Shown piece by piece: positions 42,743 to 50,888 of a stretch of 64,000 nt of DNA. This stretch comes from Rhodospirillaceae bacterium (GTDB lineage: Bacteria; Pseudomonadota; Alphaproteobacteria; Thalassobaculales; Thalassobaculaceae), in NCBI GenBank assembly GCA_018401495.1, contig JAGYJX010000015.1, positions 372,001-436,000 of the forward strand. Direction: 5' to 3'. The notes under the pieces were generated by a model that saw only the letters and a program-made list of their open reading frames with translations, was not told the DNA's origin and did no database searches. The translations under genes were made by a program, and so were the position numbers. Numbering within the stretch: position 1 is the stretch's first letter; each line of letters begins with the position of its first letter.

Positions 42743-43804
42743 GTGTCACGCACTCTGACGGTCGCGGTCGACGCGATGGGTGGCGACAAGGCTCCGGATA
42801 TGGTGATCCGAGGGGCCGACGTCGCGCTTGAGCGCGATCCGCATCTGGACTTCGTCCTGGTGGGCGATGAGAAGCGCATCGCGACGCTGGTCGAGAAGAC
42901 CCGACGCTTGAAGAAGCGAAACCCCATCATCGTCCACACCGACAAGGCGGTTGGCGCGGCCGACAAGCCGTCGGTCGCGCTGCGAACCGGGCGTGGCTCC
43001 AGCATGCGCATGGCCATCGACGCCGTGGCGGACGGACGGGCCGACTGCGTGGTATCCGCAGGCAACACCGGCGCCCTGATGGCCATGGCGAAATTCGTGC
43101 TTCGCCCGGTGCCCGGCATCGATCGCCCGGCCATTGCCGGTGTGTTTCCGACGCTGCGCGGCGAGAGCGCCATGCTCGACCTGGGCGCCAACATCGATTG
43201 CGACGCGACCAACCTGGTGCAGTTCGCGATCATGGGACAGATCTTCGCGCGTACCGTCCTTGGCCTGGAGCGTCCGGTGGTCGGGCTGCTGAACGTCGGA
43301 AGCGAGGAGCAGAAGGGCCACGAGGCAATTCGGGAAGCCGCTACAATATTGCGTGAAATCAAAGATATGCCATTTGATTTTCACGGTTTTGTTGAAGGAG
43401 ACGACATCCCCTCGGGAACCGTCGACGTGGTCGTTACGGATGGTTTCTCCGGCAACATCGCTCTCAAGACGGCGGAAGGCACCTCGCGTCTCATCGGCCA
43501 GTTCCTGCGGGACGCCTTCCGCAGTTCCCTGATGTCGAAGGTCGGGTATCTTCTGGCGCGGTCGGCGGTCGGGCAGTTGCGCCAGCGCATGGATCCGAGA
43601 CGCTACAACGGGGCGGTCTTTCTCGGGCTGAACGGCATCGCGGTGAAGAGTCACGGGGGAACCGACGCGCTCGGGTTCGCGAACGCCATCGGCGTCGCCG
43701 CCGACATGGCGCGCCATGGTTTTCTCGACACGGTGAAGACGGAGCTGGCAGCGGCCGGCGTCAACAAGACAAGCGAGGATCGGAAGGTGGTGGCGACGGC
43801 ATGA
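42743..43804 (+). CDS. plsX: Phosphate acyltransferase PlsX
   Basis: Makes acyl-phosphate from acyl-ACP for phospholipid synthesis. A GTG at 42743 starts [20 protein letters not shown]. Conserved segments are [21 protein letters not shown] ([20 protein letters not shown]), [38 protein letters not shown] and [20 protein letters not shown]. The 353 residues are typical and the frame intact. Bases 43321-43400 are only about 42 % G+C with unusual codons, against about two thirds elsewhere. It overlaps fabH (ATGA). Confidence 0.96.
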   Translation: MSRTLTVAVDAMGGDKAPDMVIRGADVALERDPHLDFVLVGDEKRIATLVEKTRRLKKRNPIIVHTDKAVGAADKPSVALRTGRGSSMRMAIDAVADGRADCVVSAGNTGALMAMAKFVLRPVPGIDRPAIAGVFPTLRGESAMLDLGANIDCDATNLVQFAIMGQIFARTVLGLERPVVGLLNVGSEEQKGHEAIREAATILREIKDMPFDFHGFVEGDDIPSGTVDVVVTDGFSGNIALKTAEGTSRLIGQFLRDAFRSSLMSKVGYLLARSAVGQLRQRMDPRRYNGAVFLGLNGIAVKSHGGTDALGFANAIGVAADMARHGFLDTVKTELAAAGVNKTSEDRKVVATA

Positions 43805-44844
43805 CGAGACGCACGCTTCTGATCGGGTCCGGCAGCTACCTGCCGGAGCGGATTTTGACCAACGCCGAGCTGGCGGCACGGGTCGACACATCGGACGACT
43901 GGATCCGGCAACGCACTGGCATAGGCCAGCGTCACATCGCAGCGGAGGGTGAATTCACCAGCGACTTGGCGACGCGAGCCGCCGCACGGGCGCTGGACCA
44001 CGCCGGCTTGACCGCCGATGACGTGGACGTGATCGTGCTCGCGACCACCACCGCCGACGACACCTTTCCGGCGACGGCCACCAAGGTGCAGGCGAACCTC
44101 CGGGCCACACGGGCCTTCGCTTTCGACATTCAGGCGGTGTGCGCGGGGTTTGTGTACGCCCTGGCGGTGGCCGACAACTTCTTGAAGCTCGGGCAGGCCC
44201 GTACCGCCCTGGTCATCGGCGCCGAGACGTTCTCGCGGATCCTCGACTGGGAGGATCGCTCGACCTGCGTGCTGTTCGGCGACGGCGCCGGCGCCGTGGT
44301 GCTTCGCGCCGCCGAGCTCCAGGGACCGGACGCGCCATCCTGGGGCGTGCTCTCGACGCATCTCCACACCGACGGAGACGCACGCGACATCCTGTATGTC
44401 GACGGCGGACCTTCGACCACGCAGACCGTCGGGCATGTGCGGATGAACGGCAAGGAGGTCTATCGCCACGCCGTTTCCAAGCTGTCCGCCGTCATCGACG
44501 AGGCGTTATCCGCCAACGGCTTGGACTCCGGCGCGGTCGACTGGCTTGTCCCGCATCAGGCGAACCGACGGATCATCGAGAGCATGGCGCACCGGCTGGG
44601 ACTGCCGATGAGCAAGGTGGTGTGCTCGATCGAGCGGCACGCCAACACGTCGGCCGCGTCAGTACCGCTGGCGTTCGATGAGGCGGTGCGTGACGGGCGG
44701 ATCAAACCGGGGGACCTCGTTCTCATGGAGGCCATCGGCGGCGGGCTTGCTTGGGGTGCCGGTCTGGTCCGCTACGGGGCGCCGGCTATGGTTAAATCCG
44801 CCTCCGCCGAGACGGTACGCGAGGAAGTCGTGCCAATCGCCTGA
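43801..44844 (+). CDS. fabH: 3-oxoacyl-ACP synthase III
   Basis: Starts fatty-acid synthesis by condensing acetyl-CoA with malonyl-ACP. The 347 residues carry the active-site Cys in [15 protein letters not shown], His in [14 protein letters not shown] and Asn in [15 protein letters not shown]. The C-terminus [13 protein letters not shown] continues about 20 residues past the usual end, so a small error near the stop or a true extension is possible. It overlaps plsX by four bases. Confidence 0.95.
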   Translation: MTRRTLLIGSGSYLPERILTNAELAARVDTSDDWIRQRTGIGQRHIAAEGEFTSDLATRAAARALDHAGLTADDVDVIVLATTTADDTFPATATKVQANLRATRAFAFDIQAVCAGFVYALAVADNFLKLGQARTALVIGAETFSRILDWEDRSTCVLFGDGAGAVVLRAAELQGPDAPSWGVLSTHLHTDGDARDILYVDGGPSTTQTVGHVRMNGKEVYRHAVSKLSAVIDEALSANGLDSGAVDWLVPHQANRRIIESMAHRLGLPMSKVVCSIERHANTSAASVPLAFDEAVRDGRIKPGDLVLMEAIGGGLAWGAGLVRYGAPAMVKSASAETVREEVVPIA

Positions 44845-44858
44845 AATCACCGAATTAA

Positions 44859-44887
44859 TTGACCGACCTCCCGGATCGGGTTACCTT
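44859..44887 (+). promoter_or_regulatory. Probable promoter of ihfA-merR
   Basis: TTGACC at 44859-44864 and TACCTT at 44882-44887 are 17 bases apart in the short gap before ihfA. This suggests ihfA can be transcribed independently of fabH. Confidence 0.5.
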
Positions 44888-44910
44888 TCTCCCCTAAATT
44901 GGGGGTGCAC

Positions 44911-45219
44911 ATGTCCGGACACACCGTTACCCGCGCTCAATTGAGCGAGTCGGTCTATGAAGAGGTGGGACTGTCCCGGAACGAGTCGGCGGAACTCGTC
45001 GAGTCCGTCCTCGACGAGATGATCGCCGCGCTGGCGCGGGGAGAGATGGTCAAGATTTCGTCGTTCGGAAGCTTCTCGGTGCGCCAAAAGGGACGGCGGG
45101 TCGGACGGAATCCCAAGACCGGGGATGAGGTTCCGATCCTGCCCCGTCGGGTGCTGGTGTTCCGTCCCTCCCACGTGCTGAAGAACAAGATCAACGCGAC
45201 GCTCTCCGACGACGCATAG
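44911..45219 (+). CDS. ihfA: Integration host factor subunit alpha
   Basis: DNA-bending protein of the HU/IHF family. ATG 44911 follows a GGGGG region and starts [20 protein letters not shown]. The 102 residues include [20 protein letters not shown], the arm motif [20 protein letters not shown] and [11 protein letters not shown]. The order fabH-ihfA-merR is conserved in many alphaproteobacteria. Frame intact. Confidence 0.95.
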   Translation: MSGHTVTRAQLSESVYEEVGLSRNESAELVESVLDEMIAALARGEMVKISSFGSFSVRQKGRRVGRNPKTGDEVPILPRRVLVFRPSHVLKNKINATLSDDA

Positions 45220-45238
45220 CCGCGGCTGGAGGGGTTTC

Positions 45239-45712
45239 ATGACAGACGTTCAAACCACGACCGCGCATCGACGGAACGGCAAGTCCGCGTCGGCTTTCCG
45301 CACGATCAGCGAAGTGGCCGACGATCTGGAAGTACCGCCGCATGTCCTGCGATTCTGGGAAACCAAGTTCAATCAGGTCCGCCCGCTGAAGCGCGGGGGA
45401 GGGCGCCGCTACTACCGGCCCGAGGACGTGGCGCTGCTGCAGCGGATACGCGAGCTGCTGTATCGCGAAGGCTACACGATCAAAGGCGTGCAGAAGTTGC
45501 TGCGCGACGGCGCCGTGCGGATGCCCACGGCCGGCGAAACCGCGCGCGCCGCGCAGGCGGCGACGCCCGTCAAGGGCGGCACGGCCGCGCTCGTGGCGCC
45601 GACCGTCCCGGCAGCCGTGACAAGCCGGCAGGGTGACGACAAATCTGAGCTTCGAGGAGTTCTCGAGGAATTGAGGGAGTTGCGGCGCCGGCTGTCGCGG
45701 GCGCTGGTGTAG
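45239..45712 (+). CDS. MerR-family transcriptional regulator
   Basis: The 157-residue protein has an N-terminal winged helix: [60 protein letters not shown] and [12 protein letters not shown]. An Ala-rich linker follows, then a short C-terminal coiled coil ([19 protein letters not shown]). No metal-binding cysteines are seen. It lies 19 bases after ihfA, so likely cotranscribed. The signal it senses is unknown. Confidence 0.9.
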   Translation: MTDVQTTTAHRRNGKSASAFRTISEVADDLEVPPHVLRFWETKFNQVRPLKRGGGRRYYRPEDVALLQRIRELLYREGYTIKGVQKLLRDGAVRMPTAGETARAAQAATPVKGGTAALVAPTVPAAVTSRQGDDKSELRGVLEELRELRRRLSRALV

Positions 45713-45815
45713 CCGCGCCGGGGCTGACCATGATCGACGAAACCGTCTTGCTGTTCGGCGGCTGAACCGCCGGCGCTGCCTGGGCCAACTATCGGAAATC
45801 ATCGTGGTCTCGGCG

Positions 45816-45844
45816 TTGTTCCCGGAGGAATGATCGCCTATAGT
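45816..45844 (+). promoter_or_regulatory. Probable promoter of tRNA-Pro
   Basis: TTGTTC at 45816-45821 and TATAGT at 45839-45844 are 17 bases apart, and the tRNA begins 10 bases after the -10. The two hexamers are the same as in the nuo promoter. Confidence 0.6.
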
Positions 45845-45853
45845 CCGCCGCGT

Positions 45854-45930
45854 CGGAGCGTAGCGCAGTCTGGTAGCGCACCACACTGGGGGTGTGGGGG
45901 TCGTGGGTTCGAATCCCGCCGCTCCGACCA
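45854..45930 (+). tRNA. tRNA-Pro (anticodon GGG)
   Basis: A 77-base cloverleaf. CGGAGCG at 45854-45860 pairs with CGCTCCG at 45920-45926, followed by A and an encoded CCA. The anticodon stem CCACA/TGTGG encloses CTGGGGG, giving anticodon GGG. T-arm GGGTTCGAATCCC is normal. Confidence 0.97.
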
Positions 45931-45992
45931 TTTCACGGTCACCGTTCGTGTGGCCGGACAATACTTCGAACACCCTTTCGAGGAGGTCGACC

Positions 45993-46760
45993 TTGGCCCT
46001 CGCAAACGTCGCCGAACCGTCGGCTGATGACGTGCGTTCCCGATGTCGGGTCGATCTCGCCGCGGCGCTCCGCTGGGCGGTTCGGCTTGGCTTCCACGAA
46101 GGTATCTGCAACCATTTTTCGGCGGTAATTCCGGGGGCGAATGATCGCTTCCTGATCAACCCGCACGGCTACCACTGGTCAGAGCTTCGAGCGAGCGACC
46201 TGGTGGAGGTCGATGCCGACGGCAACGCCGTCGATGGCCGCGAGCCGCCGGAGCCCACCGCCTTTTTCATCCACTATCACATCCACCGTCTGGTGCCCGA
46301 TGCCAAGGTGGTGCTTCACACACACATGCCGTACGCGACCGCTTTGACGATGTTGGAAGACGGCAGGCTTGAACCGACCCTTCAGACCTCCCTGAAGTTC
46401 TACGACGCCATCGCCTACGACGACTTGTACAACGGGCTGGCGCTCGACGATTCAGAAGGCGAACGGATCGCCGCGGCCCTCACGACCGGCAAGCGTGTGG
46501 CGTTCCTCGCCAATCACGGGGTGGTCGTGACCGGCAAGACCATCGCTCACGCGTTTGACGACCTCTATTACCTGGAGCGTGCCTGCCAAGCGCAGGTGAT
46601 TGCCATGTCGACCGGGCGGGCCATGCGCCGCATTCCGCAGGATGTGGCCCGGATGACCGCGGACCAGATGCTGAGTTCCCCCGAGCGTGCCCAGGCGGTC
46701 CGCCACTTCGAGGCGCTCAAGCGGTTGCTGGACCGCGAGGAACCTGAATACCGGGATTGA
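45993..46760 (+). CDS. Class II aldolase/adducin-family protein
   Basis: A TTG at 45993, six bases after a perfect AGGAGG, starts MALANVAEPSADDVRSRCRV. The 255 residues carry the zinc-site pattern: GFHEGICNHFSAVIP, the Glu-like position in the PTAFFIHYHIH segment, HTHMPYATALTML and the later His in LANHGVVVTGKTIAHAFDD. Family members include sugar-phosphate aldolases and decarboxylases; the substrate here is unknown. It begins 62 bases after tRNA-Pro. Frame intact. Confidence 0.88.
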   Translation: MALANVAEPSADDVRSRCRVDLAAALRWAVRLGFHEGICNHFSAVIPGANDRFLINPHGYHWSELRASDLVEVDADGNAVDGREPPEPTAFFIHYHIHRLVPDAKVVLHTHMPYATALTMLEDGRLEPTLQTSLKFYDAIAYDDLYNGLALDDSEGERIAAALTTGKRVAFLANHGVVVTGKTIAHAFDDLYYLERACQAQVIAMSTGRAMRRIPQDVARMTADQMLSSPERAQAVRHFEALKRLLDREEPEYRD

Positions 46761-46772
46761 GCGTCGCTCGGA

Positions 46773-47273
46773 TCAGGCCGGCCAAGGTCGGTTTACCGGC
46801 TGCATCCCGACCCGCTTGAAGTACGCATCGAAATTGGTAGCCGGCCCGACCAGCTCGTGGACGAGTTTCGCGATGCGGGCCCGTCGTTCCGGTACGTTGT
46901 AGGGTGGCCCCGTTTCGTTGATCGGCTGCGGCAGGATGCAGCGCCAGCCGTCGACGGCGATCAATTGGTCTCGGAACACCAGGGCGCCGTTGTACAGGAA
47001 ATCCAGGATCACGGCCTGCGCCCGCTTGTTCGGCAGCTTCTGTATCCAGTCTTCGCTGTAGTTCTTGTCGGCGATCAGGCCCCACGCCATCCCGAACCGG
47101 ACATCCCGCAGGAAAGTCAGGGTGGTGGTGTGCTCCTGCAGCTCGAAATCGGCAGTGCCTCCGCCGGATGCCCTGACCGGCACGATCCGGTACATGAATG
47201 TGGGCAGCAGCGTCGCCCGCCAATCGCTGGGCTTGCTGGCTGTCACCACCGTCAGGAAGTCCTCGAGCGTCAT
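46773..47273 (-). CDS. Protein of unknown function
   Basis: I do not recognise this 166-residue protein. It starts MTLEDFLTVVTASKPSDWRA. Notable segments are TLTFLRDVRFGMAWGLIADK, the aromatic NYSEDWIQKLPNKRAQAVIL and DQLIAVDGWRCILPQPINET. The end ..NFDAYFKRVGMQPVNRPWPA is Trp/Pro-rich. There is no signal peptide or membrane helix. It is leftward, converging on the aldolase gene with only 12 bases between stops. Codon use matches the neighbours, so I believe it is a real gene. Confidence 0.7.
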   Translation of the reverse strand: MTLEDFLTVVTASKPSDWRATLLPTFMYRIVPVRASGGGTADFELQEHTTTLTFLRDVRFGMAWGLIADKNYSEDWIQKLPNKRAQAVILDFLYNGALVFRDQLIAVDGWRCILPQPINETGPPYNVPERRARIAKLVHELVGPATNFDAYFKRVGMQPVNRPWPA

Positions 47274-47373
47274 TCCCCCACCCTTCGAGTTGACGGCCGA
47301 TCATGGCCAGGAGTGGCGTCGACTGTCCAGGAGCGCTTGCTGGCGCCTCCAGTCGACCCCGTCATCCTGATCG

Positions 47374-47652
47374 TCAGTCCTCGGACACCAGCCGGCGGCC
47401 GGACGCGGTGAGCTTGCAGACCAGCCAGTCCGGCTTTAGCGGGTTGTCGAACCACGGTTCAGCCCATCCGCGGTCTACACAGGCGCGGACGGTACGTGGG
47501 TGCACCCGCTGGCCGTCGTGGTCGAACAGCGGCAGCTTGCCGCCCGGCTGGCCGAGGCCGCGCCGCAGCCAGTCGCGCTGTGCGGCGGTCGGCTTCGATA
47601 CCGCCGTGCCCTCACCATGCGTGCGTTGTCGCGGTCGCGTTTCCGTGGCCAT
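47374..47652 (-). CDS. Small basic protein of unknown function
   Basis: A 92-residue protein starting MATETRPRQRTHGEGTAVSK, with GGGAGG just upstream of the ATG. The body reads AAQRDWLRRGLGQPGGKLPL, FDHDGQRVHPRTVRACVDRG and WAEPWFDNPLKPDWLVCKLT. The pattern looks like a compact winged-helix-like fold found in hypothetical alphaproteobacterial proteins, but I cannot assign a family. It lies upstream of the other unknown leftward gene and divergent from an MFS gene. Frame intact. Confidence 0.72.
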   Translation of the reverse strand: MATETRPRQRTHGEGTAVSKPTAAQRDWLRRGLGQPGGKLPLFDHDGQRVHPRTVRACVDRGWAEPWFDNPLKPDWLVCKLTASGRRLVSED

Positions 47653-47762
47653 CCCGTCCTCCCGGCGAAAGTCTAGGCATGGCCGCCCCGGGCGTCCACC
47701 GCGCGGGTTGCTGGCGCCGCCGCCGACGTGAGATAACGGCGCACACGCCGGAGTCCTTCCCC

Positions 47763-48965
47763 ATGGCAACCACGACATCGGCCCGGCTGGCGCTCGGCTT
47801 TTCCTGCGTCGGCCACAGCTTCGCCCACCTGCTCATGCTGCTCTATCCGACGGTGGTGCTGTCGCTTGAATCCGCTTGGGACCAGCCGTTCGAGACGCTG
47901 ATCGGGCTGATGCTGGTCAGCCAGGTGCTGTTCGGATTCGGAGCGGTGCCGGCTGGCTGGCTGGGCGACCGCTGGAGCGTGCCGGGCATGATGGCGGTGT
48001 TCTTCCTCGGAACCGGGGCGGCGGCGATCGCCACCGGGTTCGCCGATGGCCCGCTCGGCATCGCCGTCGGCCTGGCGGCGATCGGGCTGTTCGCTTCGAT
48101 CTATCATCCCGTCGGCATCGCCTGGGTCACCCGCAACCCGCTCAACCGCGGCCGCGCGCTTGGGATCAACGGCATCTTCGGCTCGCTCGGAACGGCGGGC
48201 GGGGCGGTGGTGGCGGGCGGTCTCGCGACGGCGTTCGGTTGGCAGTGGGCGTTCATCGTGCCGGGCGCTCTGTGCGCCGCCGTCGGGATCGTCCTGGTGC
48301 TGCTGATCGCCGGCGGCCGGGTCGTCGATACCCGGGACCGCGGCCGATCGGCGCCGGCGGAGTCGTCGCGCGGCGACATGCTGCGCGGCGGCATGGTCCT
48401 GCTGCTGACCATCGGCTGCGCCGGCCTGATCTACCAGACCACCTCCTTCGCAATGCCGAAACTGTTCGAGCAGCGACTGGCGGGCATCGTCGACACGACG
48501 GCGGGGGTCGGCGCGCTGGTTTCGGTGGTCTACCTGATCTCGGCGAGCGCGCAGATCATCGGCGGCTGGCTCGCGGACCGCTACGAACTGCGCCGGGTGT
48601 ACCTGATCTGCTGGCTCCTGCAGATCCCGATCCTGGCGGTCGCGGTCACGCTCGCCGGTCCGGTCCTCATCCCGGTCGCCACCCTGATGGTCCTGATCAA
48701 CACGATGGCGGTGCCGGCCGAGAACAGCCTGTTCGCGCGCTACACGCCGCCGGCGTGGCGGGGCACGGCGTTCGGCGTGAAGTTCCTGGTTTCGCTCGGC
48801 GTCGCCGCGATCAGCGTGCCGCTGGTCGGCGAGATGTACCGTGCGTTCCAGGAGTTCGCTCCTCTGCTCGGCACCCTCGCCGTCGCGGCGGCCGTCGGCG
48901 CCGTCGCCGCCCTGCTGCTGCCGACGGCGCGACGCGCCCCGGACGCCCCGCAACCCGCCGAATAG
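47763..48965 (+). CDS. Major facilitator superfamily transporter
   Basis: 400 residues with about 12 hydrophobic helices. The helix 2-3 loop is GAVPAGWLGDRWSVPGMMAV, the MFS motif A position. IGLFASIYHPVGIAWVTRNP and NRGRALGINGIFGSLGTAGG are characteristic of fosmidomycin-resistance-like MFS proteins. A second motif A-like loop is IIGGWLADRYELRRVYLI. The substrate is unknown. Frame intact. Confidence 0.86.
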   Translation: MATTTSARLALGFSCVGHSFAHLLMLLYPTVVLSLESAWDQPFETLIGLMLVSQVLFGFGAVPAGWLGDRWSVPGMMAVFFLGTGAAAIATGFADGPLGIAVGLAAIGLFASIYHPVGIAWVTRNPLNRGRALGINGIFGSLGTAGGAVVAGGLATAFGWQWAFIVPGALCAAVGIVLVLLIAGGRVVDTRDRGRSAPAESSRGDMLRGGMVLLLTIGCAGLIYQTTSFAMPKLFEQRLAGIVDTTAGVGALVSVVYLISASAQIIGGWLADRYELRRVYLICWLLQIPILAVAVTLAGPVLIPVATLMVLINTMAVPAENSLFARYTPPAWRGTAFGVKFLVSLGVAAISVPLVGEMYRAFQEFAPLLGTLAVAAAVGAVAALLLPTARRAPDAPQPAE

Positions 48966-48975
48966 GGAGACCGCC

Positions 48976-49377
48976 ATGGCCGGCACACGTCCGATCGCCC
49001 TCGACTCGCTCGACCATCTGGTGCTCACGGTGCGCGACATCGAGGCGACGCTCGCCTTCTACGGCGAGTGGTTGGGGATGCGCCCGGTAACGTTCGCCGG
49101 CGGTCGCCGGGCGCTCGCCTTCGGGCAGCAGAAGATCAACCTTCACGAGGCCGGGCGCGAGTTCGAGCCGAAGGCTGACCGCCCGACGCCCGGATCCGGT
49201 GATCTCTGCTTTCTGACCACCGCGCCGCTGTCCGACGTCGTGGCCCGGGCCGAGGAACTCGGCATCGCGATCATCGAGGGGCCGGGCGAGCGCAGCGGGG
49301 CGGTCGGCGTGATCAACTCGGTTTACGCCCGCGACCCCGACGGCAACCTCGTCGAGGTTGCGAACCGTCTCTACTGA
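48976..49377 (+). CDS. VOC-family (glyoxalase/dioxygenase fold) protein
   Basis: 133 residues starting MAGTRPIALDSLDHLVLTVR. Two beta-alpha-beta-beta-beta units are visible: DIEATLAFYGEWLGMRPVTF with LAFGQQKINLHEAG, and DLCFLTTAPLSDVVARAEEL with VYARDPDGNLVEVANRLY. Metal-ligand positions are the His of DHLVLTV, the His of INLHEAG and the Glu of LVEVANR. It resembles bacterial virulence-associated or glyoxalase-like proteins, with unknown substrate. Its last seven bases overlap the end of trpE on the other strand. Confidence 0.85.
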   Translation: MAGTRPIALDSLDHLVLTVRDIEATLAFYGEWLGMRPVTFAGGRRALAFGQQKINLHEAGREFEPKADRPTPGSGDLCFLTTAPLSDVVARAEELGIAIIEGPGERSGAVGVINSVYARDPDGNLVEVANRLY

Positions 49378-50888
49378 CTGCGCTCGGCCGATGATGCGAA
49401 CCGGATCGCCTCTTCGGCGGCGCGCACCAGGGCGCGGGCCTTGTTGAGGGTCTCCTGCCATTCCGACTCGGGATCGCTGTCGGCGACCACGCCGCCACCG
49501 GCCTGCACGTACATCGTGCCGTCCTTGACCAGGGCGGTGCGCAGCGCGATGCAGGTGTCCATCCCGCCATCGGCGGCGAAGTACCCGACAGCGCCGGCAT
49601 AGACGCCGCGGCGCGAGGCCTCCAACTCGTCGATGATCTCCATCGCCCGCACCTTCGGCGCGCCCGAGACGGTTCCGGCCGGGAAACCGGCGAACAGGGC
49701 GTCGATCGCGTCGTAGCCCTCGGCCAGGCGGCCCTCGACGTGGCTGGCGATGTGCATGACGTGGCTGTACTGCTCGACCGTGAACTGCTCCTTGACCGAC
49801 ACGGAGCCGATCTCGCTGACCCGGCCGACGTCGTTGCGGCCGAGATCGAGCAGCATCAGGTGCTCGGCACGCTCCTTGGGGTCGCCGAGCAGCTCCGCCG
49901 CCAACGCCCGGTCCTCTTCGGGCGTGGCGCCGCGTCGGCGGGTGCCGGCGAGGGGGCGGATCGTCACCACGCCGTCGCGCAGCCGGACCAGGATTTCGGG
50001 GCTGGATCCGACCACCGAGTAGCCGCCGAAATCGAAGAAGAACAGGAACGGCGACGGGTTCAGGCGGCGCAGCGAGCGGTACAGGGCGAACGGCGGCAAC
50101 TGGAACGGCACCGCCAGGCGGTGCGATGGGACCACCTGGAAGGCGTCGCCGGCGTTGATGTACTCGACGGCCTTGCGGACCATGGCGTGGTAGGCGTCCC
50201 GGCCGGTGTTGGACACCGGTTCCGGCAGCGGCTCGACCGCCGTCCCACCCTCGCGGCGGTACGGCAGCGAGCGCTCGAAATCGGCCACCAGGTCGGCCAG
50301 TCGCACCCGCGCGTCGCCCCAGGCGGCGGCCGCCGAGACGCCCGGGCGCGGCCGGACCGGGGTGACGGCCGTCATGACGTCTTCGAGCCGGTCGAAGATG
50401 CACACCACCGTCGGGCGCAGGAACAGCCCGTCCCAGATGCCCAGGGTGTCGGGGTTCTGATCGGGGATGTTCTCGAACAACCGGATCGCGTCGTAGCCCA
50501 TGTAGCCGAACAGCCCGGCCGCCATCGGCGGCAGGCCTTCGGGAAGCTCGATCCGGCTCTCGGCGATCAGCGCGCGAAGCGAGTCGAGCGGCTCGGCCTC
50601 GACCGGCTCGAACACATGGGGGTCGATGCGCGCCTCGCGGTTGATCTCCGCCTTCTGCTTGTAGAAGCGCCAGATCAGGTCGGGTTTCATGCCGATCACG
50701 GAATAGCGGCCGCGCACGGCGCCGCCTTCGACCGATTCCAGCAGGAACGCGTTGGCCCGACCATCCGCCAGTTTCAGCATCGCCGAAACCGGCGTCTCCA
50801 GGTCGGCGACGAGCGTCGTCCAGACGACCTGAGGGCGGTCGGAGTCGTAGATCTCGCGAAAGCGGTCGAAGTCGGGCTGGGTTCTCAT
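49371..50888 (-). CDS. trpE: Anthranilate synthase component I
   Basis: Converts chorismate to anthranilate, the first step of tryptophan synthesis, using ammonia from TrpG. The 505 residues include the tryptophan-binding motif AFLLESVEGG near the start and the chorismate-binding core: FLFFFDFGGYSVVGSSPEIL, IRPLAGTRRRGATPEED, MLLDLGRNDVGRV and GAPKVRAMEIIDELE, ending GGGVVADSDPESEWQETLNK. It overlaps ppiD upstream (ATGA). No trpG or trpD follows, unlike many relatives. Frame intact. Confidence 0.97.
   Translation of the reverse strand: MRTQPDFDRFREIYDSDRPQVVWTTLVADLETPVSAMLKLADGRANAFLLESVEGGAVRGRYSVIGMKPDLIWRFYKQKAEINREARIDPHVFEPVEAEPLDSLRALIAESRIELPEGLPPMAAGLFGYMGYDAIRLFENIPDQNPDTLGIWDGLFLRPTVVCIFDRLEDVMTAVTPVRPRPGVSAAAAWGDARVRLADLVADFERSLPYRREGGTAVEPLPEPVSNTGRDAYHAMVRKAVEYINAGDAFQVVPSHRLAVPFQLPPFALYRSLRRLNPSPFLFFFDFGGYSVVGSSPEILVRLRDGVVTIRPLAGTRRRGATPEEDRALAAELLGDPKERAEHLMLLDLGRNDVGRVSEIGSVSVKEQFTVEQYSHVMHIASHVEGRLAEGYDAIDALFAGFPAGTVSGAPKVRAMEIIDELEASRRGVYAGAVGYFAADGGMDTCIALRTALVKDGTMYVQAGGGVVADSDPESEWQETLNKARALVRAAEEAIRFASSAERSQ

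Noticed and set aside
42555..42758. 67-codon frame between DUF177 and plsX
   Set aside because: It overlaps the plsX start, is Arg-rich from frame bias, and has no ribosome-binding site or family pattern.
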